Assembly: GCA_004172865.1 (NCBI GenBank)
Contig: SEBV01000014.1
Coordinates: 62,001 to 126,000 of the forward strand
Reading direction: 5' to 3'
From: Gammaproteobacteria bacterium
Lineage (GTDB): Bacteria; Pseudomonadota; Gammaproteobacteria; Pseudomonadales; Cellvibrionaceae
DNA length: 64,000 nt
Shown piece by piece: positions 54,042 to 63,157 of this stretch. The stretch's first letter is position 1, and each line of letters opens with the position of its first letter. The position numbers and the translations under genes were made by a program. A model generated the notes under the pieces. That model saw only the letters and a list, made by a program, of their open reading frames with translations. It ran no database searches and was not told the DNA's origin.

Positions 54042-54453
54042 GTAGAAAAATTCAAAGAACATTCAACTGCGTAGAACTATTGAACGTCACCGTTACTTCC
54101 TTCATCTCTCCTATAAAGCCCAAAAAACCCGAGCAAACGTTTACAAAAAACACCAAAAGAATATGTATACGGTTACCATATTAATAATTAAAAAATGTAA
54201 CCATTTACAATTTAATTTTTAGTTAAATAAATCTACTAAATAGATAAATTTTGTGACAGATACGAATATTTGATATTGCTAATTGGCTATCCCGAGAGCA
54301 CAATTTTCGGCCAGCCCATGGGCTGATTTACAGAAGTGCAACCTCGCTGGGCATCAATTTGGTAAACCTGAAACAGACACCGAATTGCGGCCCGAGTGAA
54401 ATAAATAATAACGAGGATAAATTCCTTCCCAGCTGGACTCCCAGGAGAACCTA
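54042..54453. promoter_or_regulatory. Pectate lyase control region
   Basis: 412 bases without a gene. It holds a LacI-family-like operator, GCAAACGTTTAC (54133-54144, central CG), then GTTACCA (54172-54178) and TGTAACCATTTACA (54196-54209, inverted TGTAA/TTACA). The last two resemble elements in front of the CBM6 gene. A strong ribosome-binding site, AGGAGA, precedes the ATG. The long leader suggests regulation by pectin breakdown products. Confidence 0.5.
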
Positions 54454-56451
54454 ATGCAAACCTTAATAATAAAGAAAAATGCTATTGCAACACTGATAGG
54501 CTTGAGCGCGTTTATTGCTGCTGAGTCTCACGCTGCCACCAATCGCCCCTCGGGTTACACCACCATTTGTACTATTGGTGAAAGTTGTTCTGTTAGCCAG
54601 GCGACTAACGTTGCCTTTGGTGCTTCTGGTGCTTTTGTTTACAAAGTATTGAATGGAAATTTCACCTGTAGCGTGGCGACCTTTGGGTCAGATCCTATTC
54701 CGAGTAAGAGCGCGAAAGAATGCTCGATTCCTACTACTGGTGCGGGCATTTCTTCATCAAGCGTAAAATCAAGCTCATCTATTTCCAGTATTAAATCGTC
54801 AAGCTCCAGCGTGAAGTCATCGAGCTCGAGCGCTAAATCAAGCTCGTCTGTTGCACTCTTTAGTTCGAGCGTGAAAACCAGCTCAAGCATTAAATCCAGT
54901 TCTTCCGTAGCAGTTAGCTCAAGTTCAAAATCCAGCTCGTCAGTTGCGTCTGTAGCAAGCTCTTCCGTTGTTTCAAGTTCATCCAGTAGCGCTGCAACTA
55001 ACACGACTGATCGCGGAATTATTTCCACCACAGCTTGTACCGGTGTTGCGCTCGCTTATCCTGATGCCGCAACCCTTACCGGCGAAAGCACGCCATTACA
55101 AACGGCGATTTACGGTGTACGCAATTATTCTGCGCCCGCTGAGGTAGATGGTTTGCACAGCCCTTCCAACTATCGCGCTGCGCCCGTATTGCCGACGTGG
55201 GAATTCGCAACATCAGACCCTAGCCATGGCGTGCTAACTTCGCTCGAATGTGATGTTGCGGCCGATAACAGTTGGGCGGTTTACGCGCGCAACAATGGCA
55301 GTACAACATCCAATACTCGCGTGACTGTAACTGGCGGCCGCAACGCTAGCGCAAGCCATATCTACACCGTATTTAACGGGCAACAATTGGTTAACGCGAT
55401 TAACGATGCGGGTTTAAGCCCGAAAATTATTCGCATCGTCGGCCACATCGATTTGCGTTATAGCAATAACAATAAAACCTTTAAGGAATACACCAGTTAC
55501 AGCGACCAAAAATACGGTGGCTCAATCGCTATTCCATCGAACACAACTTTGGTGGGGATTAACGGGGCGGATAACAAACCTGCGCGCATTACCGGCACGT
55601 CGATTTTAATTGGCGGTGAATTGGGCAACGGCGCGCTTGCAGCGGAAGAAGGTTTCAAGGCCTGGATTGCTGCTGGTAAAGATGGCGATAAATATCCGAC
55701 CTGGACACGTAACGTAATTATCCGCAACCTGAAGCTCGATACTCCGTGGGACGTTAATCCTGAAGATTCTGCCAACGCTTATGCCGATGGTGTGACCTTG
55801 TCCCGCGCACAAAATATCTATATTGATCGCGTATCTATTTCTGATGGCGACACTCCAGATAGCCTTGCCTCAGACACTCGTCACGACGGTGCTTTGGATG
55901 TTGTTCGCGGTTCCGACTACGTGACTATCGCCAACAGCTATTTCACCAAGCATCACAAAACGACTTTGGTAGGCAACGGCGATAGTGGTCGCGCCTGGAG
56001 TGACGACGGTCGTTTGCATGTGACTTTCGCGAACAACTGGTGGGATAGCACCGGCGCGCGCTTGCCATTGAATCGCTTCGGCCAGGTTCACATGTACAAC
56101 AATTTAATTAGCGGTGCGACTGAAACGGATAACGACGATTTGAAATTTGAATCGGGCGTGGATGCTCGCTATCAATCCAACATGTTGTTGGAGAATTTAG
56201 CGTTTAATATCACCGGCCTGAAAGTTGAAAGCTTCTGTGGTAAAGCGATTAAAGGCAAAAGCTACAAAGGCTATCGCTCAACTCTGCATAAATTTACCAG
56301 CGACAGAAGCGGCACTTCCGATGTTGACGGCCAATGCGGTTTCACCAAACCCTCGGCAGCCGACACATGGACTCCGCCCTACAGCTATTCATTGCAGTTA
56401 AGCTCAAGCGTTGAAAACTCAACGAAAGCCACCGCAGGTGCGGGCAAATAA
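54454..56451 (+). CDS. Secreted pectate lyase, PL1 family, with N-terminal domain and serine linker
   Basis: 665 residues. Signal peptide to about residue 28 (ESHAAT); a small disulfide-type domain (about 30-95, with four Cys: TTICTIGESCSV and NFTCSV to KECSI); a Ser/Lys/Val linker of about 80 residues; then the PL1 beta-helix. The lyase shows SNTTLVGING, NVIIRNLKL, DGALDVVRGSDYVTIANSYF with a calcium-binding Asp, HHKTTLVGNGD, and the catalytic-arginine area GARLPLNRFGQVHMYNN. It cleaves polygalacturonate by beta-elimination outside the cell, probably exported by type II secretion. It is followed by a terminator shared with the GH31 gene. Confidence 0.95.
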   Translation: MQTLIIKKNAIATLIGLSAFIAAESHAATNRPSGYTTICTIGESCSVSQATNVAFGASGAFVYKVLNGNFTCSVATFGSDPIPSKSAKECSIPTTGAGISSSSVKSSSSISSIKSSSSSVKSSSSSAKSSSSVALFSSSVKTSSSIKSSSSVAVSSSSKSSSSVASVASSSVVSSSSSSAATNTTDRGIISTTACTGVALAYPDAATLTGESTPLQTAIYGVRNYSAPAEVDGLHSPSNYRAAPVLPTWEFATSDPSHGVLTSLECDVAADNSWAVYARNNGSTTSNTRVTVTGGRNASASHIYTVFNGQQLVNAINDAGLSPKIIRIVGHIDLRYSNNNKTFKEYTSYSDQKYGGSIAIPSNTTLVGINGADNKPARITGTSILIGGELGNGALAAEEGFKAWIAAGKDGDKYPTWTRNVIIRNLKLDTPWDVNPEDSANAYADGVTLSRAQNIYIDRVSISDGDTPDSLASDTRHDGALDVVRGSDYVTIANSYFTKHHKTTLVGNGDSGRAWSDDGRLHVTFANNWWDSTGARLPLNRFGQVHMYNNLISGATETDNDDLKFESGVDARYQSNMLLENLAFNITGLKVESFCGKAIKGKSYKGYRSTLHKFTSDRSGTSDVDGQCGFTKPSAADTWTPPYSYSLQLSSSVENSTKATAGAGK

Positions 56452-56474
56452 TTTTTAAAGATTGACGGCTCACA

Positions 56475-56508
56475 AAAAAGCCCCGCTGTTTTCACAGCGG
56501 GGCTTTTT
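56475..56508. terminator. Bidirectional terminator between the pectate lyase and GH31 genes
   Basis: A perfect 15-pair stem (AAAAAGCCCCGCTGT with its complement) and a TTTC loop, flanked by A- and T-runs on either side, between convergent genes. Confidence 0.95.
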
Positions 56509-56529
56509 ATTTTTACACATCAGTAAAGC

Positions 56530-58827
56530 TTACTTACCGATCACACTTACCAAACTTGAAGACGCACCACTCAATGCTTTGCTGGAGTCATTCCAACGCA
56601 GTTTGGTGGTTGTGCCGCCCTTACCTTTTTCGTAATCCCAGCTCACGCCGTCATCATCGTAAAGGTTGAATTCAGCATCAGCACCGGGGTAAACCTTGAT
56701 GCTGGCGATAGCTTGTTTAGTTGCTGTACTCTGAATATCCGCACCGATTGGCACGATTGAACCGGCTTTCACGAACACTGGAATTTGGTCGATAGGCGCA
56801 GCCACTTTAATGGTTTGGCCACCGGCAAATTTCTCGTTAGTCCAGAAGTTGTACCAATCCGCACCGGCAGGCAAGTAAACTTCTTTCTCGATTTGCGCTT
56901 GCTCGGTTACAGGTGCAACGAGGAATGCTGGGCCAAACATGTACTCATCACCAATATTCGCCACTTTCGGATCATTCGGGAAATCTACCCAAAGCGCGCG
57001 CATAAAGGGTGAGCCAGTGTCGTAGGTTTGTTTGGCTTGCGAATAGATGTAAGGAATGAGCTGATAACGCAGGCGGTCGTATTTCGCCAACACAGTTTCA
57101 GCCTCTTTACCAAATGCCCAAATCTCGGTGTGCTTGCGGTCGCCGTGAATACGCAATGTTGGCAGGAAAGTGCCGTATTGGAACCAGCGGGTGAACAACT
57201 CGGGGTAGTCGTGATTTTGGCCAACAACATCGCGTGCATCCGATGGATCAAGCAAGGGCGCTTTAGTCGCGCTAGTAGTTTGTGGCAACCATTGCCAGCC
57301 GCCGATATCGTTACCCCAGTAAGCGAAACCAGAGGCAGTCATGTTCAAGCCGGTTGGAATCTGACGCTTTAGGAATTCCCATGTCGGGCTGATATCAGAG
57401 GACCAGAACAAACCACCAGTGCGTTGCGAGCCTAAATAAGCCGCACGCGCCAGGATCAAACTACGTTTGTTGGGGCGATATTGGCGCAAACCCTCAGCAA
57501 CGCCTTCAACGTGCAGAAGTGGATAAACGTTGTGATAACGATCACCGGAACCGATTTTGAAGAAGTAACCATCCGGCACCAAATCTGGCTCGGTTTCATC
57601 CAACCAGGGGTAATCGAAGCCGTGGGCGAGAATATTGTCGCGCGCTTTTTCGAAGAACCATTTGCGAGCATCGGGATTGGTTGAATCGATCAAGGCGCCG
57701 GTACGGTCAGAACGGAATGGCAAACCATCTTGCGAGTTGCCGTTTTTATCTTTCAGGAAATAACCTTTGCCATCCAATTCATTGTAGTAACGGCCTGCGG
57801 TTTCAAAGCGCGGCCAAATCGAAATGATGGATTGCAAACCCATGGCATGCAGCTTTTTGTTCATGCCATCGGGATCAGGGAATTGTGCCGGGTCAATATC
57901 CATTTGCCCCATGCGAGTCCAGTAGAACCAGTCCACCACCATAATATCTAGCGGATATTTTTTGCTTTGATAGGTTTCGGCTACATCCAAGACTTCTTTT
58001 TGGCTGGCATAGCGCGCTTTAGATTGGATCAAACCAAAGGCCGCTTTTGGCGGTAATGGCGTTTTGCCGGTAACCTTGGCGTAACCTGCCCAAATTTCAG
58101 CTGGCGTACCTGTGATCACCACATAAGAAACGCGCTCGCCCACGCGGGATTGCCACAAAGTGCGGCCATTTACGCCAGGGTAAACTTTGGTGTTGGACGG
58201 GTTATCCCAAATAATGCCGTAGCCTTTGGAGGAAATCATAAACGGAATACAAACCGTCTCACCATGAGGCGCGTCGTACCAGTGTTTACAGTCGATAGCG
58301 CGGCCACGTAAATCCAGAATGCCTTCCTGATTCTGTCCTAGGCCGTAGAAATGCTCATCTGCAGAAGTCGCAAAGCTCGCACCTACCTGAAAGGTTTTTT
58401 CGCCATTCACTTCATAAGGCGCTTTCTCCCAACCATTCATGGTCAGAACGGTTTCACCTTTAGCGTTCTTAATGTTTAAACCAACTGGTGGCAAAGACGG
58501 CGCAAAATAACGCTCGCCCATGCTCGGCGAACCCGGCCACGCTTGAGCATTAATATGCAAACTCAGACTACCGGAATTGAAGTCATCACCCTTGTCATCG
58601 GCTTTATGCGCGAACCCTTTGCTGTCTGTTTTGCCGATGAAGCCATAACCAGGCGCCGACGCTGCAGTGGCGTAATCTGTACCTATGGTGACGCGAACAA
58701 TATTAGGCGCGTAGGTCTCAACTCCCACATAGGAGCCATTGCGATCCAAAACCTTTAGGGGTTCGGCAATAGCCACCCCCACGAGCAGGCTGGACGCCAT
58801 ACCCAGTAAGACGTGTTTTAATTGCAT
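56530..58827 (-). CDS. Secreted GH31 alpha-glycosidase or transglucosidase
   Basis: 765 residues. A signal peptide (to about residue 21, VGVAIAEP) is followed by the N-terminal beta domain (EHFYGLGQNQEGILDLRGR), the catalytic barrel and C-terminal beta domains ending with a DUF5110-like part (GADAEFNLYDDDGVSWDYEKGKG). The nucleophile is Asp410 in WLDETEPD; the acid/base lies in FWSSDISPTW; DWFYWTRMGQMDIDP and WGNDIGGW line the site. The family includes alpha-xylosidases, alpha-glucosidases and the 4-alpha-glucosyltransferase of Cellvibrio, whose WxDExEPD style this shares. The choice between them is open. Convergent with the pectate lyase. Confidence 0.9.
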   Translation of the reverse strand: MQLKHVLLGMASSLLVGVAIAEPLKVLDRNGSYVGVETYAPNIVRVTIGTDYATAASAPGYGFIGKTDSKGFAHKADDKGDDFNSGSLSLHINAQAWPGSPSMGERYFAPSLPPVGLNIKNAKGETVLTMNGWEKAPYEVNGEKTFQVGASFATSADEHFYGLGQNQEGILDLRGRAIDCKHWYDAPHGETVCIPFMISSKGYGIIWDNPSNTKVYPGVNGRTLWQSRVGERVSYVVITGTPAEIWAGYAKVTGKTPLPPKAAFGLIQSKARYASQKEVLDVAETYQSKKYPLDIMVVDWFYWTRMGQMDIDPAQFPDPDGMNKKLHAMGLQSIISIWPRFETAGRYYNELDGKGYFLKDKNGNSQDGLPFRSDRTGALIDSTNPDARKWFFEKARDNILAHGFDYPWLDETEPDLVPDGYFFKIGSGDRYHNVYPLLHVEGVAEGLRQYRPNKRSLILARAAYLGSQRTGGLFWSSDISPTWEFLKRQIPTGLNMTASGFAYWGNDIGGWQWLPQTTSATKAPLLDPSDARDVVGQNHDYPELFTRWFQYGTFLPTLRIHGDRKHTEIWAFGKEAETVLAKYDRLRYQLIPYIYSQAKQTYDTGSPFMRALWVDFPNDPKVANIGDEYMFGPAFLVAPVTEQAQIEKEVYLPAGADWYNFWTNEKFAGGQTIKVAAPIDQIPVFVKAGSIVPIGADIQSTATKQAIASIKVYPGADAEFNLYDDDGVSWDYEKGKGGTTTKLRWNDSSKALSGASSSLVSVIGK

Positions 58828-59090
58828 AATTGTTTCCTGGACTGTTTATTTTTAGGGCTGTGCATTGCGCTGCTCTTGATGCACTTTATTTTTAACAGAT
58901 GAGCCGTTTTCCACCTGTGAGAATTATTATAGTATTAATCCAATCAATATGGTCACTTAGACTATAAAAATAACGGACCTGACGAGGTAATTTTTTGTTT
59001 AGATCTGCGTAGAACCTTTGTGTGCTTAAAGCTTATCGAAAGAGGCTTTAACGGATATAGATACTATAAAACTGCCAGAGAAACTATAGT
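58828..59090 (-). promoter_or_regulatory. Upstream region of the GH31 gene
   Basis: AT-rich and gene-free, continuing into the terminator at 59091-59130. A TATAAT on the minus strand (complement of 58926-58931) is a candidate -10 box about 95 bases from the start codon; no good -35 is seen. Confidence 0.4.
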
Positions 59091-59130
59091 ACAAAAAAGC
59101 CCGCATCATTTCTGACGCGGGCTTTTTTGT
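59091..59130 (-). terminator. Terminator after the sigma/ChrR operon
   Basis: ACAAAAAAGCCCGC and GCGGGCTTTTTTGT form a 14-pair stem around a 12-base loop, 18 bases beyond the chrR stop. Confidence 0.88.
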
Positions 59131-59147
59131 CATCAACGTTAAATAGA

Positions 59148-59837
59148 TTAGGCTGGATGAAAACTGAGGAATGGGTTTAAAAACTTCCCAAACAGCCCAG
59201 TCACTTTTACGGGCGCTTCCACTACCGATATACACAAACAATCCTGATTTTGAGTTGCCGTCGGGCGATGTACTTCGCCCGGCGTGCGAACTAAAAAATC
59301 GCCTTCGCTGTAAATACCATCTTCGTCTGAGAAGCTACCGTGTAAAACCAGAGTTACTTCAAGCCCGCGATGATCATGTTCAACAACTTTTCCGCCGCAG
59401 CTAATCCGTTGAAACGAAATTTCATATTGTTGTTGCCCGGCCCGCAAGCGCGCAATTTTTAACGAGCCAGAAGCCCGCTGCCATTTTAATTTTCCATCGC
59501 TCGGTAATAATTTGGCGATGACTTTAGGCAAGCGTTTCAACATGGGGTCTTTTTCGTAAGACACATGTGTTTGTTGGACTTTCACAGCGCCATCAACATC
59601 AGCCACCGGGCTTTGACTGCGTATGCGTGCCATCAATTGATCAAAAGTTTCTGCTTTCACAGGTTCTGTCGCGCTCTGTTTTAAAATTGCGGCGCCCAAT
59701 TTATTGAGGTGCTCAACGCGCTGGCGACAATGCGGGCAATTCTGCAAATGGGCACAAACAATAATGCCTAGCGCATTCGCAAGGCTACCACTCGCATATT
59801 CCGTTAATAAATTATCGTCGGGGTGATGGTTAATCAT
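59148..59837 (-). CDS. chrR: ChrR-family zinc/cupin anti-sigma factor
   Basis: 229 residues. The N-terminal 75 residues form the zinc anti-sigma domain, with an early His pair (NHHPDD) and the H-x3-C-x2-C motif in CAHLQNCPHC. The C-terminal cupin (about 115-205) keeps metal-binding candidates in VVEHDHRGLEVTLVLHGSF and PGEVHRP. In Rhodobacter, ChrR holds the sigma factor RpoE inactive and releases it on singlet oxygen, the cupin being needed for the response. The start overlaps the sigma-factor stop (ATGA), as in that system. Confidence 0.9.
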   Translation of the reverse strand: MINHHPDDNLLTEYASGSLANALGIIVCAHLQNCPHCRQRVEHLNKLGAAILKQSATEPVKAETFDQLMARIRSQSPVADVDGAVKVQQTHVSYEKDPMLKRLPKVIAKLLPSDGKLKWQRASGSLKIARLRAGQQQYEISFQRISCGGKVVEHDHRGLEVTLVLHGSFSDEDGIYSEGDFLVRTPGEVHRPTATQNQDCLCISVVEAPVKVTGLFGKFLNPFLSFHPA

Positions 59838-60472
59838 AAAAAATTCCCCTTTAGTTTTTCTGTAATTTTTTCCGATCCAGCAATAAGCGTTTGCATTTTT
59901 TTCAAACCAATTCGTACACGTGACTTCACTGTGCCCAGGGGCAATCCGGTTTCATCAGAGATTTGCTGATGAGTTTTACCTTGCATATAAACCTGCGTTA
60001 ATACTTGTCGCTGCTCGGGTGGAAGCTGCGTAAATGATTTATCGATTAAGGCTTCATTACTTGCTTGCTGCAAATACACAAATGCTTGATCGTCATCTGC
60101 TTCATCCCAAATGTCATCAATTTCAATTCCGCCATTATCGGTTGCCGTGCGTTTGTGGCGGCGCATAAGATCGATGCGACAATTACGCATAACGGTGTAA
60201 ATCCAGGTTGAAGCAGCCGCCTTGGTCGAATCGTAACCTGGTGACTTTTGCCACACCTTAAACATAACCTCCTGCACTACCTCATCTGCCGAGTCTGCAG
60301 GAAAACTCGAATTCAAATTACCAAGACAAAACCCCTTAATTAAAGGCGCGAAATGCGCGAAAAGCTGCGCGAATGCCTGCTCATCACGAGACTGACCTAC
60401 CCGCTCTAATAAACAGCTCCAGGTATCGTCGCGCTGATGTTTATCCGGCCCAACCGTCGGGATTGAAATCAT
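59834..60472 (-). CDS. rpoE: ECF sigma factor of the RpoE-ChrR (ECF11) type
   Basis: 212 residues. Region 2 is seen in FPADSADEVVQEVMFKVWQ and AASTWIYTVMRNCRIDLMRR, region 4 in LPPEQRQVLTQVYMQGKTHQQ with DETGLPLGTVKSRVRIGLKKM. With ChrR directly downstream it should be the singlet-oxygen or photo-oxidative stress sigma factor. Its own promoter carries TGATCC-N18-TAAAAG, so it is autoregulated, and the divergent operon has the same element. Confidence 0.93.
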   Translation of the reverse strand: MISIPTVGPDKHQRDDTWSCLLERVGQSRDEQAFAQLFAHFAPLIKGFCLGNLNSSFPADSADEVVQEVMFKVWQKSPGYDSTKAAASTWIYTVMRNCRIDLMRRHKRTATDNGGIEIDDIWDEADDDQAFVYLQQASNEALIDKSFTQLPPEQRQVLTQVYMQGKTHQQISDETGLPLGTVKSRVRIGLKKMQTLIAGSEKITEKLKGNFL

Positions 60473-60499
60473 GGCTCGCTCTAATTGTTGGTTTGATTG

Positions 60500-60529
60500 C
60501 TTTTACGTTGTGCCCGTTAATTTGGATCA
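60500..60529 (-). promoter_or_regulatory. ECF (RpoE-type) promoter of the sigma/ChrR operon
   Basis: On the minus strand TGATCC (complement of 60524-60529), an 18-base spacer, then TAAAAG (complement of 60500-60505). The -35 and spacing match the Rhodobacter RpoE promoter pattern; the start codon lies 28 bases on. Confidence 0.8.
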
Positions 60530-60547
60530 CGCTATTTAGATCACACT

Positions 60548-60565
60548 ATTAAGCTATAGCTTAAT
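60548..60565. promoter_or_regulatory. Perfect 18-bp palindrome between two ECF promoters
   Basis: ATTAAGCTATAGCTTAAT reads the same on both strands and lies between the two outward-facing TGATCC -35 boxes. It may be the operator of a second regulator or of a repressor acting on both directions. I do not recognise the factor. Confidence 0.55.
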
Positions 60566-60566
60566 T

Positions 60567-60596
60567 TGATCCAAGCGCCACTTGTGAGCGTAAAGA
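60567..60596 (+). promoter_or_regulatory. ECF (RpoE-type) promoter of the NTF2/SDR/FAD operon
   Basis: TGATCC (60567-60572), an 18-base spacer, TAAAGA (60591-60596). It is the mirror of the sigma-factor promoter, placing the operon in the ECF regulon. Confidence 0.82.
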
Positions 60597-60627
60597 GCAG
60601 CAATAACGTTTGCATGGGCGATTAGCT

Positions 60628-61098
60628 ATGGATGTAGTACCGGATTTTCAGTCAAAACCGCAACCTCAACAATTTGATATCGCTCAGTTCAAGCAGCTTT
60701 ATCAAACTTTCAACGCTAATACGCTACGTCAGTTGCCCACGCTTTACACGCCTTCTATTGTTTTTAAAGACCCGGTTCATCAAATTGCTGGCATTAATTC
60801 GCTTACAAATTATTTTGCAAGTTTTTGTAATCCTGAGTCGCAATGTCAGTTTGAATTTTTGAATGAAGTGATTAGCGGCGGTCAAGCATTTTTTCAATGG
60901 CAAATGCATTACTCCCATCCAAAACTGCAAGCGGGGAAGACCTTAAAACTAAATGGTGGAACACTCATAAAGTTTAATTCGCAGATTACTTATCACGAAG
61001 ATTTTTACGATATGGGCGCAATGATTTATCAACACATTCCTTTACTTGGCTGGGCCGTTAAAAAAATTAATGCCCGCATTTCCGAGCAACCACAATGA
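60628..61098 (+). CDS. NTF2/SnoaL-like protein of the ChrR regulon
   Basis: 156 residues from the ATG at 60628. A TTG six codons earlier (60610) is possible, but it lies very close to the promoter -10 box. The fold is NTF2/SnoaL-like: FKQLYQTFNANTLRQLPTLY, then YTPSIVFKDPVHQIAGINSL, and the strand pattern FFQWQMHYSHPKLQAGKTLKL. Small proteins of this type are regularly the first gene of ECF-ChrR target operons; no reaction is established. The stop overlaps the SDR start (ATGA). Confidence 0.85.
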   Translation: MDVVPDFQSKPQPQQFDIAQFKQLYQTFNANTLRQLPTLYTPSIVFKDPVHQIAGINSLTNYFASFCNPESQCQFEFLNEVISGGQAFFQWQMHYSHPKLQAGKTLKLNGGTLIKFNSQITYHEDFYDMGAMIYQHIPLLGWAVKKINARISEQPQ

Positions 61099-61865
61099 AC
61101 ATTATTTCAGGTCGCTGTATTTGGATCACTGGCGCAAGCTCAGGCTTGGGTAAAGCGCTTGCAATCCAATTGGCCGAAGCGGGAAATTTTATTATCGCAA
61201 GCGCGCGCTCGCAGTCTGCATTAACTGAACTCGCATTACTCTACCCCGGAAAAATCAAAATACTTCCGCTTGATGTAAGCCGCAACCTCGATGCAAAAGA
61301 AACTGCAGCAAAAATTCGTGAAACAACTGACTATCTCGACATGGTTATTTGCGCTGCAGGTATTTGTGAATATGAAGATGACCTCAAGTTCAACCCTGAT
61401 ATGTATGAGCGCACTTTAGACGTTAATTTTTTAGGCGTGGTGCGTGTTTTAAATATCGCCATGCCTTTACTTAAAAAAGCGCAAACTCGGCCACAATTTG
61501 TTGCTATAAGTAGTTTATCAAGTTGTGTTGGCTTGCCGCGCGCAGAAGCTTATGGGGCGTCTAAAGCAGCACTTAACTATTTTATGCAATCCTTACGTGT
61601 AGACTTATCCAAAATTGCGTTGGACTTAAGTGTGGTTCGTCCCGGTTTTATCGCTACCAATCTTGTCAAACAAAATGATTTCCCTATGCCTTTTATGATG
61701 ACGCCCGACGTGGCGGCACGCAGAATTATTAAAGGCATTGCAGAACGGAGGTTTTCGATCGACTTGCCTTACAGATTAAGTTGGCTTTTACGAACATGGG
61801 GATTTTTCTTTTCCGCTTGGTGCGCATGGGTTGCACCTAGAATTACTCGCATCCACCAGTGGTAA
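61095..61865 (+). CDS. SDR-family oxidoreductase of the ChrR regulon
   Basis: 256 residues. The cofactor motif is TGASSGLG (residues 11-18), followed by VICAAGICEYEDD and the catalytic Ser, Tyr and Lys in AISSLSSCVGLPRAEAYGASKAAL. It is a classical SDR whose substrate is unknown. A hydrophobic, Trp-rich C-terminus (SWLLRTWGFFFSAWCAWVAP) suggests attachment to the membrane, which fits work on lipids. It overlaps the NTF2-like gene and is followed after 38 bases by the FAD enzyme. Confidence 0.9.
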   Translation: MNIISGRCIWITGASSGLGKALAIQLAEAGNFIIASARSQSALTELALLYPGKIKILPLDVSRNLDAKETAAKIRETTDYLDMVICAAGICEYEDDLKFNPDMYERTLDVNFLGVVRVLNIAMPLLKKAQTRPQFVAISSLSSCVGLPRAEAYGASKAALNYFMQSLRVDLSKIALDLSVVRPGFIATNLVKQNDFPMPFMMTPDVAARRIIKGIAERRFSIDLPYRLSWLLRTWGFFFSAWCAWVAPRITRIHQW

Positions 61866-61903
61866 TAAAAACCTAAGCGGGGATAACTAAGGAGTTTGGA
61901 CGC

Positions 61904-63157
61904 GTGAAAAAAATTGCAATTATTGGCAGCGGAATTTCAGGCTTAACTGCAGCTTATTATTTACATAAAAATTATGACATCTGTGTTTATGAAGCTGACT
62001 CTCGTTTAGGCGGCCACACCGCCACCAAAGCAATTCAGGTAGACGGAAAAGAATATTTAATCGACACAGGCTTTATTGTTTTTAACGATTGGACTTATCC
62101 TAATTTCATTAAATTGCTGAATGAACTTGGCGTAGAATCTCAACCAACTGAGATGGGATTTAGTGTATTTAATCCTGAAGCAGATTTTGAATACGCAGGT
62201 ACGAACCTCAGCACACTCTTCGCACAGAAGCGCAATTTATTTTCGATTAGTCACTGGAAAATGTTGCGCGATATAGTGCGGTTCAATAAAGAAGCCATTC
62301 TGGATCTCGAAGCAAATCGTTTAGCGCCAAACGAAACACTGGGCACTTATTTGCGGCGTAAAAATTATTCTGAAGCTTTTGCCAATCGCTACTTAATTCC
62401 TATGGGCTCCGCGATCTGGTCTGCAACCCGACGTGCAATGCTCGCGTTTCCCCTAGAGTTTTTTATTCGCTTTTTTAAAAACCACGGATTATTGAACGTG
62501 GTAAATCGACCTCAATGGCGAGTTATTAAAGACGGCTCACACGCTTATATCGAGCCACTGATTAAAGAATTTAAAGACAAGATTAAATTAAACAGTCCTG
62601 TTGCTCGAATCATTCGTAATGAAGCTAGCGTCACAGTGATCTCAAACGGCGAAGCTGAAGACTTTGATGAAGTTATCATTGCGTGCCATTCCGATCAGGC
62701 ATTAGCAATGCTTAGCGATGCAAGTGATGATGAGCGTGCAGTACTGGACTCAATTCCCTACCAAAAAAATTCAGTCGTTATGCACACTGATACGAGCTTA
62801 TTACCTAGAAAAAAATCTACCTGGTCAAGCTGGAACTACCTGCTCAACGGTGAAAATCAAAATCCACCCATCCTCACCTACTCCATGAATATTTTGCAAA
62901 GCATTAAGAGCACAACAGAATTTTGTGTAACCCTGAACGCAAAAAACTTTATAGATCCCAACAAAATTTTGGGCGAGTACGAATATGCGCACCCGGTTTT
63001 TAGCCAAGAAACGGCACAAGCGCAAGCTGCATGGCCATTAATCAATGGGGTGAATCGCACGTGGTTTTGCGGGGCCTACTGGTTAAATGGCTTTCATGAA
63101 GATGGTGTCAATAGTGCGCTTCGTGTTGTTACCGAATTAAGGCGTATCAAACAATGA
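61904..63157 (+). CDS. FAD-dependent amine-oxidase-like oxidoreductase (lipid-modifying operon)
   Basis: 417 residues with a GTG start behind AAGGAG. The Rossmann FAD motif is IAIIGSGISGLTAAYYLHK, followed by YEADSRLGGHT and the C-terminal FAD contact NGFHEDGVNSALRVVTEL. It belongs to the NAD/FAD-binding group found beside DUF1365 and cyclopropane-fatty-acid-synthase-like genes. In Rhodobacter the RpoE-regulated relative takes part in furan fatty acid formation by desaturating a methylated fatty acyl chain. The same role here is inference from context. It overlaps the next start by four bases. Confidence 0.9.
   Translation: MKKIAIIGSGISGLTAAYYLHKNYDICVYEADSRLGGHTATKAIQVDGKEYLIDTGFIVFNDWTYPNFIKLLNELGVESQPTEMGFSVFNPEADFEYAGTNLSTLFAQKRNLFSISHWKMLRDIVRFNKEAILDLEANRLAPNETLGTYLRRKNYSEAFANRYLIPMGSAIWSATRRAMLAFPLEFFIRFFKNHGLLNVVNRPQWRVIKDGSHAYIEPLIKEFKDKIKLNSPVARIIRNEASVTVISNGEAEDFDEVIIACHSDQALAMLSDASDDERAVLDSIPYQKNSVVMHTDTSLLPRKKSTWSSWNYLLNGENQNPPILTYSMNILQSIKSTTEFCVTLNAKNFIDPNKILGEYEYAHPVFSQETAQAQAAWPLINGVNRTWFCGAYWLNGFHEDGVNSALRVVTELRRIKQ

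Noticed and set aside
54639-55031. Minus-strand frame of repeated Glu-Leu-Asp units, and an apparent short-repeat array
   Set aside because: Both come from the AGC/TCA serine-linker codons of the pectate lyase; the unit length is irregular and there are no spacers, so it is not a CRISPR array.
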